Positions 32,340 to 43,506 of a stretch of DNA of 64,000 nucleotides are shown here, piece by piece; position 1 is the stretch's first letter; every line of letters starts with the position of its first letter. The DNA is from Ornithodoros turicata (lineage: Eukaryota > Arthropoda > Arachnida > Ixodida > Argasidae). The stretch is from assembly GCF_037126465.1 (NCBI RefSeq), contig NW_026999318.1:2452447-2516446 (forward strand), written 5' to 3'. The position numbers were made by a program, and so were the translations under genes. Under the pieces are notes generated by a model. The model saw only the letters and a list, made by a program, of their open reading frames with translations. It did no database searches and was not told the origin of the DNA.

Positions 32340-34040
32340 GCAGAACCCCTTCTGATTTCCTAGTGGGCAAACAAAAAAAGTGACTTGTCTTAATTTTCAA
32401 GCCACACTCATCTGAGTTTGTGAAAAGAAACGTGTGAACTGGAGAACTGAATTCAAAACATGGATACCTAATATCACAGTGCAGGGACATTTCACTTGCA
32501 GCGCTGTTGGCATAAAAAAATAAACTCTGTTTCGCTAAAACGGAACTGACACATTCTATAGACATGTCTATTCTATTGATATGCCACGGTTGGTTCAAAT
32601 AAGAATAGTTATCAGTGATGCAAATTCGTCTTGCCGTACCATGGTGCGTAAAATGTGCTCGGGCTGATTGCCACCATGATAGCTCATAGCTGAGGTGAAC
32701 AATTTCGCTGCCATCTTCACAGATGGCGTAGCAGACCATGTCCTTCGGCAGGGCCACCAGTTCTTTACACAACAAAAGCCAAGTTTTTCATTTCAGGCTG
32801 AGAACCAATGGGCTTCTGGGGGAACAGGGGGTCTGATTACCTAATTACCTGAATTACCTAGTAATTAATTAGGGGGTTTCTGGGGAAAGCCAGATAGTAG
32901 AATGGGAGACTATTCTAGTTGAAAGTCATTTCATTACTAACAAATCCTGAAATGTGCACATGCGTTGAAATATTCGTTGCGGAATTTCACTATGGAAATG
33001 AGATGAAGCTGAAATTGTGCACATCAGTAGCGCAGGGTACGAGTATAGGGAATATATAATGATAATAATAGTAGAGTAGAGGCCAGGAGGCAACAATAGT
33101 ATCTGTTTTTACGCACACAGGGCAGCACGGGAAAATGAGTTCCACATGAGAATAACAACGTGAAACCTGATACACAAAGGAAAAACAAGATTATACGATC
33201 TCTGTGTCTTGGGTTTCGTGTTGTAATCATGTACCAGCTCGCTTGTATACTAGCCTTTCTGCACATGCAAATAAGGTTTATGCATAGTACATGCACCTTA
33301 GACATGCAGTGTGTGGTGTGTTGTGATAGTAATACCATTGGTAGTTGAAAAATAATGCTCCAAGTGGGGGATTGTTTCGGCACTACAAGCTTGAACTAAA
33401 CATACCAAGAAGGAGGGCACCTGCATAACACGTTTATCTTTAAGTAAGAACATTGTTAGCTCAAGTAGTTTGATAATTAACATTATCCATACACTTCTGC
33501 AGATCGTACCATCGATAGCACACAACATGTTCTGCACTTGAATGCACCAGAATCCAAGCCTCTGCAGGAACAATGCATTCGAAGCGCTTTTTCAATGAGA
33601 GAAGTGCACGGAAAAACACAGTAACATAAGCAAAATAACACGATATTTCTGTAACCAATGTGAAACAGTGAAAGGCATCAGCGAAAGCTTGCTAAATTCT
33701 GAATGTATGGTGAATGTGGAACGGCAAAACTAGTCACTGCTGTAATTTTCCTTTTCGCACTGCCCTGCCAAAAAGAATGCTCACTGAGTTGTCCATGCAC
33801 CGAAGTATCCGTTCACCGAAACACCACAGACACTGTTTGTGCCAACCCATCCAATGGTCAACATTCTCATCCCATTGCTTTCAGAGTCTCTCTCACAAAA
33901 TGAAACCTTTGTGTATGTGCACCTGGTTTGGAGTACGGTTACGGTGATTGTGGCGAAATATTAAATAAGCTGTAGATGGCATGAGTAACACATACTCATT
34001 TTTTTCTTTTTCTTTCGATTACTTGCGAACACAAGTGTGT
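32340..34040. other. No recognisable feature
   Basis: About 1.7 kb of AT-rich sequence. A 212-codon open frame at 32137-32775 on the minus strand partly overlaps the piggyBac remnant, has no recognisable motif and reads the piggyBac acidic region in a wrong frame. I see no repeats with clear ends here. Confidence 0.5.
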
Positions 34041-34052
34041 ATTTATCAACGT

Positions 34053-35410
34053 TTAGATTCCGCAGAGCCCAATTTGCAAAAAATCACGAGTGAGAATGGT
34101 TCCTTGGCCTTTGGCGTCAGGTCGTCCGAATATTTCATTCAGGAATGTCCTTCTTTGCGTTTCTTTTCTTTCCTCTCTGGCTTGCTGTGCCTCAATAAGG
34201 TAGCTTGGATTCCGTATTGGCATTCCTTGGCTCTGTCGTGGGTAAAGCAATTCTGGGAGCAGGCAGTTGTCGATAAACATCTGGAGTGGCTTTGACATTT
34301 TCGTTTCCTAGAAAGCGTCTCTCGAGGTACGTTGAACTGATATCTCATTTCAAGCGAAAATCACGAATAGGCAGAATTCGCGCCGAGTGATGTGCAGCTG
34401 ACCTTGTATCTGGTAATGGTAGTCGCTGTTTTCCTTGAGTATGAGGCTTTCGTCTGCAGCAATCCGGCAATATTGAATTTTTTTTGTATTTCACAGCTTG
34501 CAGTGGAGAAAGGTCTTGCGCCGAGTATGGACACTTGACTTCTACGACGGTGTCCTCGCCCACGAGACCATGAGGCGTCACTGCAAGGAATGGCTGCCTG
34601 TGATCGACAAATAGACCACGTGAGATCAGCGCTATTCCCCTGTTTTTCTCTAGCTTTGAAATCGCTATGGGCTCATTGTCATGGTCGTATTCCATAGATT
34701 ATAGCCTCCATTGCTGCTGCGCCATTAAAATACTAATCATCATCATCATCATCATGTATTCCATAGACTTGGTGTGCATGTGAGTGTAAAGCATGGAGCA
34801 AACAGTGCTGGTATAGCTTGTTGTAGGAAGCATTTTCCAAACATTGCCGAACATGGATACGGTCAACCGTTTTCTCCTTTCTTGCATCCACAAGGGCCGT
34901 GACACTGGACCGGTGGTGTCTTTTTTGAGTTGTTGAGCCTCTGTTGGAGACAGCAGCAGACAACTTTTGTAGTGGTCACAAGCCAGTCGAAACTCTTCCG
35001 GTCCCTTGTCGGGCTTTGAGCATCGGGTCCGTGATCAGCATCTGCCATGAACTTTCCACAGAAAATGCTCGTAAGCGAGCGTTTACACCGTGCTTGATGA
35101 TACAAATGGCTTTTCTTTCTTGCAGCGTGTACATCAGTGTGATGCTTCAGCATGCACTTCTTGAACTTTCCTGGGCTGCTGCTGTACATCGCCTTGTGGA
35201 TAGAGCAGTGGTACTGCCTTGATTCAGATGACTGCGCCTAATGCCTGAGTACGGTACAAATGTTTCTGCGAGTGGTTAATCTGCTTTCCGCCGACGTATT
35301 TTGCAACCATAGCATTGAAATTTTCAGCAGCATTGTTGTACACATCCATTATCAGGCTGCTAGCATTGTTCACAACACGGTTAATTGCAACAAGGATTTC
35401 GTTGAAAGGC
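34053..35410 (-). pseudogene. YqaJ-type exonuclease gene, degraded
   Basis: The best segment (34695-34345) reads IALISRGLFVDHRQPFLAVT, GLVGEDTVVEVKCPYSAQDL, the Asp...Glu-x-Lys core of YqaJ/lambda-exonuclease nucleases. Downstream, 34298-34053 gives MFIDNCLLPELLYPRQSQGM, a typical C-terminus of arthropod YqaJ proteins. Upstream, near 35390-35270, NNAAENFNAMVAKYVGGKQI is a usual N-terminal segment of such proteins. Intermediate parts (35189-34863) contain HHTDVHAARKKSHLYHQARC in broken frames. It is a different subfamily from the gene at 53045-55385. Confidence 0.6.
34736..34755. repeat. (CAT)n microsatellite
   Basis: A short CAT trinucleotide run inside the YqaJ pseudogene. Confidence 0.85.
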
Positions 35411-35449
35411 CAGTCGCAGTTTGTGGGCTTATTTCTTTTTCTTCCTTGT

Positions 35450-36320
35450 CTTTATTCCGCCTCACTGTCTTTCTTTGTACGGTAAAACCGAGAGGCTGGG
35501 ATATGTCGCAACTTCTTGTGCCACCAGGGTAATCCTGGACACGATACGACGACGTGCTCAATATCTTCCAAATGGGCACCACAAACTGTGCATTTGGCGT
35601 CCGGCTCGTCGAAAAGGTCTTGCCTCCTCTTCTGGGTTAGGAGGGACCCTGTTCGTGCTTGGAACAGCAGGGCGCTGCCTTCATCACCTCTATAATGTTG
35701 GACGGTGCACGGTTTTTCTTTAAGTGACATGTACATGTGAAGGCTTGGACGTTGCCCCATGTTTTGCCTCCATATATCTAGGTCCGTCTTGGCAACTTCC
35801 ATCTTGATTGTTTTGTCCTAGTCCCTTACTGTCTTGGCTAGGTGACGTGCTGTATCTCTGCTGAATTTTTAGTCGAGGGCCGTGATTTTCTTTATCCAGT
35901 TGGTTTTCACTTTCTTGTATCTGATATATCTGTACAGTCTTGAGGCATAGTTTTGTTTCGGCAGGAAGGCCGTCTTCCAAGGTACTGGAGCTTGGACCTG
36001 GCCTCCCTGTGGGCATATGTGGACCAGCCCATTTCTCCAGTTACTGCAGAGTTTGCTGTTATCCCATTCCCTCTGAGGCACCATCTTCCCAGCTCCAGTT
36101 GGCGTCTCTCGGCAGATTTCCAGAAACTTTGGGTCAGGGTCAATGCGTCAGTTGCATATGTGACATCAGGTACTGCTATTGTCTTCCAGAGTAGTCGACC
36201 AATTGTATATCAGTTATTACTCTGCCGTGCTGCATTCCAAATAAATCCTTTTAATTTGCATGATTTACGCAGGAGGTACTCTTCATGGGTGGATACTATA
36301 TTTTTGGCATCTGTGATGTG
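35450..36320 (-). pseudogene. LINE reverse transcriptase C-terminal part
   Basis: From about 36260 down: KGFIWNAARQSNN, KTIAVPDVTYATDALTL, then (in shifted frames) WKTAFLPKQNYASRLYRYI and WIKKITALD, and finally GSALLFQARTGSLLTQKRRQ with CTVCGAHLEDIEHVVVSC. This is the thumb and C-terminal finger region of the same LINE group as 13370-20962. It ends where Tigger copy 3 begins. Confidence 0.7.
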
Positions 36321-36324
36321 GACA

Positions 36325-37425
36325 CAGTCGACTTCCGTTAATTCAATCCTGACGGGAACGCGAAATTTGATCGAATTATCCGAAGATCGAATTAAAGAAG
36401 ATGCGGGAAGAAAAGGAACCAGTTCAATGCTACTTTATTTGCAAAAGTAATCCGTGAGCATTTGCTGCCGCCTGCGCTTGAAGCGCGCGTCGCAGACCAT
36501 ACTACGCAGCGCATTTATGTGGGAAAATGCCCTGTAGGCATTGCCCTCGTACGATAAATAATGTTCCACAGCGTTGAATCTGGCCTCAACGTCGGCCGCA
36601 CTTGGTCGCTGACACTCAGCAGCGCTGTCAGCCAAATCGTCTTCGCTTTCCCCGCCCGCACAGCTGGGCACGTTGTTTACATTGCTCACAATGTCATTGT
36701 TCGTTAGCGGGCCACACACCTCAACGCTACTGTTCACTTCAACAAATTCGTCAAACGGAATATCGCTGAGGGCATGTTGGATATCGGACTCTTCTTCCGG
36801 GCTCAGCTCGAAAGCAACCTCCACGCACTCCGGTGCAGGTGAATCAACATGGGCTGGGACGACAAAACCACACTTGCGGAAGCAATTCAATATCGTCTCC
36901 GGCTGTACCATGTCCCACGCATGGGCAACCATGTGCATTGCACTCAGCAAGTTGATATCGTAGTCCTTGCCGCTTTCGGCGCAGATGATAATTCGCTGCA
37001 ACACCATTTTGCGGTACAGAACTTTGAGGTTTTTTATGACACCCTGGTCCATAGGCTGCATCGTCGATGTCACATTGTGAGGAAAAAAAACAAGGCGCAC
37101 TGCGCTCAGTCCTTTCACATCACAATGTGCACTGCAGTTGTCCACAACAATGACAACACGACGGTTCTTCGAAGCAAACTTTCCCGTCGAGCTCCATTAT
37201 CCATTCTCGGAACAATTGCGCCGTCATCCAAGCTTTTGGATTTGCACTGTAGTCCACTGGGAATGTCTTGATGCCCTTGAAGCACCGAGGCTTGGATGCC
37301 TTTCCCAGAACTAGAAGGCGACACTTCTCAGTGCCGGACATGTTGGTGGCTACCATCAGCGTGATGCGCTCTTTGCTCCGCTTTCCCCCTGCACAGGACT
37401 GCCACAGCTCCATTTGTTTAGTATT
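36325..37425 (-). mobile_element. Tigger DNA transposon, copy 3, 5'-truncated
   Basis: The left terminus CAGTCGACTTCCGTTAATTC shares with copy 1 the inner motif TGACGGGAACGC. The minus-strand transposase ends inside a MULE exon at about 37425, so the N-terminal half is missing. The dinucleotide before the terminus is CA rather than TA. Confidence 0.75.
36435..37413 (-). pseudogene. Tigger transposase C-terminal half
   Basis: Frame 37413-37120 starts WQSCAGGKRSKERITLMVAT and AWMTAQLFREWIMELD. After a frame change near 37145, the frame 37145-36435 (236 residues, uninterrupted) has MDNCSAHCDVKGLSAVRLVF (second catalytic Asp), STMQPMDQGVIKNLK (third Asp), and a long acidic tail ending RRRQQMLTDYFCK. 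The first Asp and the DNA-binding domains are missing. Confidence 0.85.
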
Positions 37426-37815
37426 TTCTTGTGATTCACGACAGCTTTTAGAGCTTGCAGCCTTTCTGGTGTAAAATAGTCCGTCACCAGGGTCAGGTTC
37501 ACAAACTCGTCCAGGATGTCATCGGGTACCCGCTCTGGCCTCACCTCGACCTGGTCCTCATCTACAAAAAGGAGGAGCACGTGATAGGCAAGTGCTAACA
37601 ATCTGGACGAGGACAAACACACACGACTGAGCACAGCTATAGACATGTACTGTAAAAGCCATGAGTATCCTATTTAATGAGGCAAATTGCTCCTGCTCAT
37701 TGCAGTTCAGATATTTACTTGCATGCAACAACTTGCCATAACAAAGAAGAAAAATGTGCTTGCTTTGGCGATTGTCTGTTGAAATTTGCAAACTTGGCCA
37801 CTCACCAACTAGAGT

Positions 37816-38433
37816 CTACTGTCTCCGTGCATCCTGTACAGATTGTTCATCTGCAACCCATGACAGGATCCTGCTCCTCTTCTCACTGGCTGACAATTTT
37901 GCGAATGGTGTTGCTGCAGTTCTGATTTTCTTCTTGTGCAGGCCAGTGACAGTCTTCTCAGCTCCTTTCGGTCGACCACGCTTCCTGACCATGGGTGGGA
38001 CCCTGATGTCTGAGAGGCTGGATGTTCTGCTACTGACATCCACAGCAGAGAAGTGGCATTGCTGTTTACTGTTGTGCCTGACTGCTCCTGGTGGATCATC
38101 ATTCACAACAGTTGTTGCCAGGGAAGTGGCTGCCTCTGAAATGGATTGAGTCTGAGGGCCCCCTTCATCCTCAGTGCACGTGTGCTGCCCGTCATCGTCA
38201 GCTGTAGGTGTGCTGGAGATGTCAAGAGCAGGAGGTAGAATACCCAGCCATTTTTCCTTCAGGGAACAAAGGTCTTGAATACGCTGGAGGTATCCCTCTC
38301 CAGTTGCCTCCGACGCCAGTCCGGCAAGGACTTTTGCCAATTCCATGGCTTTTGGGAACTTCTCGTGCTGAGACAGGCAGCGGGCTTGTCGTACTGCTGT
38401 CCCTGTGATCGTGAGGCAGGTTTCGTCGGACAT
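37816..38433 (-). pseudogene. MULE/ZSWIM3-like C-terminal tail
   Basis: The frame just upstream (YYNSNQNVLEPC) leads into MSDETCLTITGTAVRQARCL, KFPKAMELAKVLAGLASEA, an acidic linker, and KRGRPKGAEKTVTGLHKKK, an AT-hook-like basic motif. The 60233-59361 protein has matching blocks. It is one base out of frame with the 38456-39898 frame. The downstream exon (37560-37427) reads DEDQVEVRPERVPDDILDEF and LTLVTDYFTPERLQALKAV. Confidence 0.65.
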
Positions 38434-38455
38434 ACATGGTTCCAGTACGTTCTGA

Positions 38456-39898
38456 TTAGAATTGTAGTAACCTTTGGTTCACCTGCTGCGGCACAGCTCC
38501 AGGCAGTACAAGTCTGCCCCCTTCAAGTTCTCTTGCTGCGAATATGCGGCGGCATGGCAGCGACATCGATGATCTTGCGCAGCACGTGCAGCTATTTGCA
38601 GTCACATCAGTGGGCCCAGATGATGATATGAGCGAGTACGTGCCACGCTCTCTAGCAGGCAGCTTTACTTTATGCCGCAGGTGGAGCTCTCTCTTGACTG
38701 AATTGAAGGCAAATTCAGTCGGAGTGTTGTAGTACTGCTGCTCAGCCTCCTCGGCAAATGTTAGTACTTTTCGCTTGTGGATGGCCTGTGCTGCCTTGTT
38801 GTCGCAGCTGTCATTGCGGTTCATGAGGACGGCAAATAGACCATCGACAAAATCTTCAAGAGAGCTGAATCTTTTGATAACAGATTTTAGGTCCCTGTTC
38901 AGAGACTCCAGTCTGTTGTTTGCGCTGTTTAAAAAGTTGGAGACATGGAACTCCGGGCCCAGTGACCACTCGTTGGAGATATCCCGCCAATTCTTATTAA
39001 AGTATTCAAGCACTAGTCTTGGTGCGACTTCTTCCAACTTGGACAGGAGCTTTGTATAGTCTTCCATGCTCTTTGCCCAGACCGTAGCCTGTAGGACCTT
39101 CTTGCTCGACATTTTGTGGTCAGGGTAAATCAAAAACTCTTGAAAAATGGTCGTCGTCATCCAGGCTCGCTTGTTGGCCTTGTACACGCACGGCAACGGG
39201 CCTGCGTTTTTGAAGCACCTTGGCTTTTGAAACTTCCCGATGACCGTCAGTTTGAACTTTTCCGAGCCATCTCCGTTGCAGCAGAAGAGAACAGTTATTC
39301 TGTTCTTGCTTTTTTCACCACCTTGGCGGTTCTGCCCCTTGAAACACAAGCTCTTCTCTGGCTGCACGTTGAAGAAGAGGCCAGCCTCATCCGTATTGAA
39401 GATGTCGCGTGGCTCATAGCCTGCGATGAACGATGGCAGCGTTGCTGTTTTCCATTCATTCACAACAGACTCATCGACTTTCTTCCCTTCGCCGCAGACA
39501 GTCTTGTACACTAAATTATGTCTCGTCTTGACACGCTGGAGCCACCCACCTGACGCCTGGATGTTGTCAATTCCCAGAGATAGAGCAATGTCGTCCGCTT
39601 TCTCTCGCACCACTTTGCCGTCAATGTTGATGCCGGCCGCCGTCACCTCCTTAAACCACGTCAGAAGGATTTCTTCTAAGTTCACGTGCTGCGCTGTCTT
39701 TGCTTGCTTGACATTCGCACCGAAGCGTTGCACGTTCTTTAGAATCTGCTCTCGCTGACCGACGATCGTGTTCAGCGTCGATGGTGCAAGTCCGAGCTCT
39801 TTTGCAAGTTGGGCTCGCTTCCTCTTTGGGTCCTGGTCGATTGCGCTTGGAACTTCAAGCTTCTCCTTGAACGATAGCGCTTTGCGTTTGCGAGGCAT
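38456..39898 (-). CDS. 480-residue in-frame Tigger-MULE chimera
   Basis: From the ATG at 39898: CENP-B-type helix-turn-helix (residues 1-60), Tc5-type DNA-binding domain (about 70-135), and the first half of the Tigger DDE domain with its first Asp at 170 (FNTDEAGLFFN), running to about residue 267. The protein then passes without a break into MULE sequence: VWAKSMEDYTKLLSKLEEVA, FLNSANNRLESLNRDLK (Glu331, the MULE catalytic Glu), and a SWIM finger at 437-451, SCTCCARSSMSLPCRR, with Arg where the final His should be. The remaining two Tigger Asp and both MULE Asp are absent, so neither catalytic centre is complete. The frame ends 24 codons after the SWIM because of a shift. It was formed by an insertion plus deletion. 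Whether it is expressed is unknown. Confidence 0.75.
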   Translation of the reverse strand: MPRKRKALSFKEKLEVPSAIDQDPKRKRAQLAKELGLAPSTLNTIVGQREQILKNVQRFGANVKQAKTAQHVNLEEILLTWFKEVTAAGINIDGKVVREKADDIALSLGIDNIQASGGWLQRVKTRHNLVYKTVCGEGKKVDESVVNEWKTATLPSFIAGYEPRDIFNTDEAGLFFNVQPEKSLCFKGQNRQGGEKSKNRITVLFCCNGDGSEKFKLTVIGKFQKPRCFKNAGPLPCVYKANKRAWMTTTIFQEFLIYPDHKMSSKKVLQATVWAKSMEDYTKLLSKLEEVAPRLVLEYFNKNWRDISNEWSLGPEFHVSNFLNSANNRLESLNRDLKSVIKRFSSLEDFVDGLFAVLMNRNDSCDNKAAQAIHKRKVLTFAEEAEQQYYNTPTEFAFNSVKRELHLRHKVKLPARERGTYSLISSSGPTDVTANSCTCCARSSMSLPCRRIFAARELEGGRLVLPGAVPQQVNQRLLQF

Positions 39899-40353
39899 AG
39901 CCCGGCACTGCTTTCAGTTTGCGTGATTGCTCTGCAACTGGGCGTACCACATTCCTGGTTCCAAATTTATGCTCCAGTCTTCTGGGTTTTTCCCCCAACT
40001 GACAAGAGAGTTCACAGTTGCGGAACCCCACCATTGTTAGTTTTGCACAACCATGCAAGTAGGAGATAGAGTTCAGGAGTCACCGACCAAACTCGGGAGA
40101 CTCTGACAGCACCAAAAGGAGGGGGAGGATGATTCACGTGCGTGCCACATGATGTCAGGGAGGAACGACCTCCCTCGCCTGCTCCGTTGTTGCGCGCAGC
40201 TTTTGTTCGTATCATCCGACCAGGTTGGAAAGTACGTTCGGATTATCCAAACGATAATACACATAAAGAATAGGCGTCCGGCCGGGACTTGAGAAAGATT
40301 CGTATCATCCAGAAATTCGTATCAACCGGGATCGTATCATCGAGATTCTACTG
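39100..40353 (-). mobile_element. Tigger DNA transposon, copy 4, nested and 3'-deleted
   Basis: The right terminus ends ATTCTACTG at 40353, followed by TA at 40354-40355, splitting the MULE frame at CREIT. The Tigger 5' UTR (40353-39899) and N-terminal coding half are present. The rest of the element, including the left terminus, was deleted and the sequence returns to MULE at about 39100. Confidence 0.75.
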
Positions 40354-40354
40354 T

Positions 40355-40740
40355 AATTTCCCGGCAAAATGTCCGCAGCGCATGAAATATGCAGATTAGT
40401 ACATTTGCGTTGGGAAATTCTTTCAGCAGCTGTCGCTCGTCGAGGTCTTTGTCTGCCATGATGCATCTGGTTTCAGTCCATGTTGGATTGTACTCCATGA
40501 ATTTCTGTAGCAACCACTGAAGACTTTGTCTATCTTCTGAACACAGGATGGCTATGCCAGCAACTTCTGTCATGCCGTTGCAGTCTTCAACATGGATACT
40601 GACGACTGGACAACGTATTTCAAGGAGTTTGTATGTTGCATCGATGGCGATGAATTCCGGGTAGCACTCCACCTTTTTCTTCATTCGAGCATTGGTGAAG
40701 AAGAGTCCCCTGAATCCTTTCTGGCCATCCTTTGTGTAAG
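40355..40740 (-). pseudogene. MULE transposase domain, N-terminal part
   Basis: The frame reads FRGLFFTNARMKKKVECYPEF, IAIDATYKLLEIRCPVVSIH (first catalytic Asp), GIAILCSEDRQSLQWLLQKF, TRCIMADKDLDERQLLKEF (second Asp) and FHALRTFCREI, where the Tigger insertion lies. These are the classic MULE (PF10551-type) motifs; its third acidic residue is in the chimera at residue 331. Confidence 0.8.
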
Positions 40741-40759
40741 ATTAGTATGTTACTGCCTT

Positions 40760-41640
40760 GAGGTGTCTAGCTTAGGCACGGCCACGATGTAAGAAAATAG
40801 GTTAGGTGACAGAACGGGCCCGGCAGGCGCGTTGCGTTAGTGCTCTGCTTTCAAGGCGCGCCGAGAGGTGGCGCGCCAAACTGTGGCCCATCGGGTGCTG
40901 TGAGGTGCACGGATCGTGGACCCAGCGAACGGCTTCTCACATAGCCCCCTATCGTGTTTCTCTCTTCGCGAATGATTTACAAATTATGTGTTTTGAAGAC
41001 ATGTTGTGTTTCATTAGAGGTGATTTGTCTTTCGGCGTCAATTTATCTGTTCTAGTCCGTGCGGGCCGCAGAGGCGAATGCACTGCAGTGCATCTCTTCC
41101 AATGATGCTCGGGCTTTGAATTCATGTTTTCAGGGCCAGATCGGGTATTGAGCGATAGCGTAATGTACAGAAACTCCCAGTGCATGAGGTGGCCGGTAGG
41201 TACCTTATCAGTAAGCAGCGCTTCAGTGCACAGAGCTCTTCAAAAATGAAACAAATTTCATCTCCCAGTCCACGGCTGTGCACTCGCACTTTCAGTACCT
41301 AACCAACCTAACGGTTAACAACGTGAGTAGAAGTGTGGATACAAGGGCATTTTTATCTTAGCCAGTGATCATATATGAAGTCATTTTGAGTGAACACAAT
41401 TTGTTTACAGCAAGAGCCAATCATAAATCATTACGAATCACTGATTCAACAGTACAACAAACGAATGAATAACATGAACATTGAACATACAGCATCTGTC
41501 ATGTATCTACAAATTAAATTGCGCTCGTCCCGGACACAGGTGCTCGTGTAAGCTTCGACATTTTGCGCAAGTCCTGGCTCTTCTTATTGTTCTTGTTTCT
41601 CAACTGGCGACAGCTTCTCTGAGGAGGTGAAAGAGATGCA
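40760..41640. other. No recognisable feature
   Basis: A GC-rich patch at 40820-40920 (with two GGCGCGCC-type sites) followed by AT-rich sequence. No protein motif or repeat with clear ends was seen. Confidence 0.5.
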
Positions 41641-41652
41641 GATTTGGGTGTG

Positions 41653-43506
41653 TCAGCTTGTTTTGCTGTTGACAAGGTCTGCCTCAGGAGCACTTGAGAA
41701 GCCCTTCTGCCCCACAAGGGCTTCTTTACAAATACGGCATGATGTCTGATTGCAAATTTTCCTCGAGACAAACCCAGTAACATAGTAGATAATGCATTCA
41801 ACAGGAGCTGCATTGGGGTAATCATGGTGAAATACTTTGTCACACTCCCATTGTCCCTCGTTTATCATGCCATCAAGCTTTTGCTTCAGTGTATGCAATT
41901 TGTTTTCACGCTGTGCAACTGAACTACTATATATTTCTCGGAAGTCAGACAGACTCACAGCAGCAGGTTGGCTCTTCTCTGCAGCTGAACAGTTCCCAAA
42001 CCGTGGTGGCTTTAGCAACGAGTATAGAGAGAGCATACTGTCGAGTTGCAAAAAGGTGGGAAATGTAGGGTGTTCATTTGCTCCGCCGGCTTGTCTGATT
42101 ATACCGAAAAAACATTCCAAGGGGTCCTGATTCATTTTGGCTGTAAGCACATACTTAAAATTGCATTCTTTCAGGAGGTAAGTCGACAATTCTGTGGGAG
42201 ATTTTAGTGTTACACATAGTCATTCAGCTGTCGACTGCGTTAAAAAGAGGCCTTTAGTAATGTCTCCTTTCACAACCTCTTGCTCCCAGCTGTCAGGCCA
42301 CTGTGACGCATTCTCCAGAACACTGAAATCTTTGCTTCGTAATGTAAGCCCTTCTGCAGGAAAGCGGCGGTTCAGGGCATCAAACAAGTCATTCAAGAAG
42401 AGTGTAAAGTCCACAGCTGGTTCTACATTAGAAAGTCTAGGTGCCCCTCTGCGTGCATAGAACATAATTCCCTTTGCTACAGAATTGCTGAAAATTTGTG
42501 TAGGCAGTTTAACTCTCATTTTAAGCATGTGTGATGGGTTGACATGGTTATGTGTGAGCTTTGGGCAGACCCTAAGCTCAGCAGCATTCTTGCTGTCTTC
42601 TACAAACAACGCATCATAACAAGACCATCTTATCACTTTTCCGGCCTTCTTCAGTACTTTCTTGTCGTATAGACGGTTACGGATGCATTTAAAGAGATGG
42701 GGTGTGTCAGAGAAGACATACGCTTTTCTTGATGTATCAAGCGGATGTTCAAACAAGTTTGCCACATGCCCCAGGGCACCACTCACACCAAGCTGTTTCC
42801 ACATTGCACGATTGGTTGATGAGCCATCGCATACAACACCATCGACAAGAACTCCAGCCTGCTGTAAGCACACAATGCACTGTAGCAGCAGCTGGGCAAC
42901 CACAGTACCTCTTGTTGGTCCTTTAGAGGCAAATACAGCTACCGGCTGGAGGTAGTTTTCATCAAAGGGTGAGAACACAAAAACTAAACCATGGTCAGCC
43001 ATTTCGTTGCATTGATTGCCTTGCTCCCCATGATCTACTAGACCAGCGTAAGTCATTGTCTGTGAGTTCACAGCCATCTCCTGCTGTACTTGAATTTCAT
43101 CAAAAATTAGCATCCCTCTTCGTTGAAAAGGTATCTTTTTGGCAACTTTTGTTTTGAATGCTTTGAAGAAGTCGTCGTCGAAACCACATTTGAGTCCAAC
43201 CATGCTGATGTATTTCCTTATGGTAGAAACACACGGCAAAGGCAATATATTGTTGTTCCGCAAAAAATAGTATGTAGAGGGACTCCGGATGTTGAGCAAA
43301 AGGCACAGCAGGAGCCAGTCATCAGTATATCGCCTATTTTTCTTGCATGTGCATTTGGCAGCAGAGATGCACTCTTCTAAAAGCAGCTGCTGTGCAGGTG
43401 GGATGTTAAAAACCTGCAGTTTCTGCTTCACATCTTCATCTTGCAACTGCATTACTTTTTTCTTGCTGTCGTGCAGCTGAGCTAGAAGTTGCTTGTTTCG
43501 TTTCAA
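41653..43506 (-). pseudogene. P-element transposase (THAP9-like), one stop codon
   Basis: The frame from 43506 to 42220 (428 residues) and the frame from 42219 to 41653 are the same frame, separated only by a TGA at 42220-42222. The N-terminus has a charged helix (MKRNKQLLAQLHDSKKKVMQ). Conserved blocks: LIFDEIQVQQEMAV (Asp136), DGVVCDGSSTNRAMW (Asp227), VFSDTPHLFKCIRN (Asp267), and after the stop YVLTAKMNQDPLECFFGIIR with the conserved Glu. These cover the RNase H-like core, the GTP-binding insertion and the C-terminal region of P transposases. No THAP finger is visible upstream, so the DNA-binding exon is lost or elsewhere. The C-terminus has a Cys pair (CNQTSCRICKEAL). Confidence 0.85.

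Larger units (their letters stand above)
37427..40740 (-). mobile_element. MULE with SWIM finger (ZSWIM3-like), split by a Tigger
   Basis: Minus strand. The MULE core (40740-40355) is followed by a nested Tigger remnant (40353 to about 39100), then the rest of the MULE domain and a SWIM finger (39100-38456). A frame change leads to the C-terminal tail (38433-37816). A last exon at 37560-37427 starts after TTTTTGTAG. No termini were identified. Confidence 0.75.

Noticed and set aside
32137..32775. 212-codon minus-strand open frame as a gene
   Set aside because: It reads the acidic N-terminal region of a piggyBac remnant in a different frame and shows no motif of its own.
40820..40920. GC-rich patch as a CpG-island promoter
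   Set aside because: Short, with no gene starting beside it on either strand.
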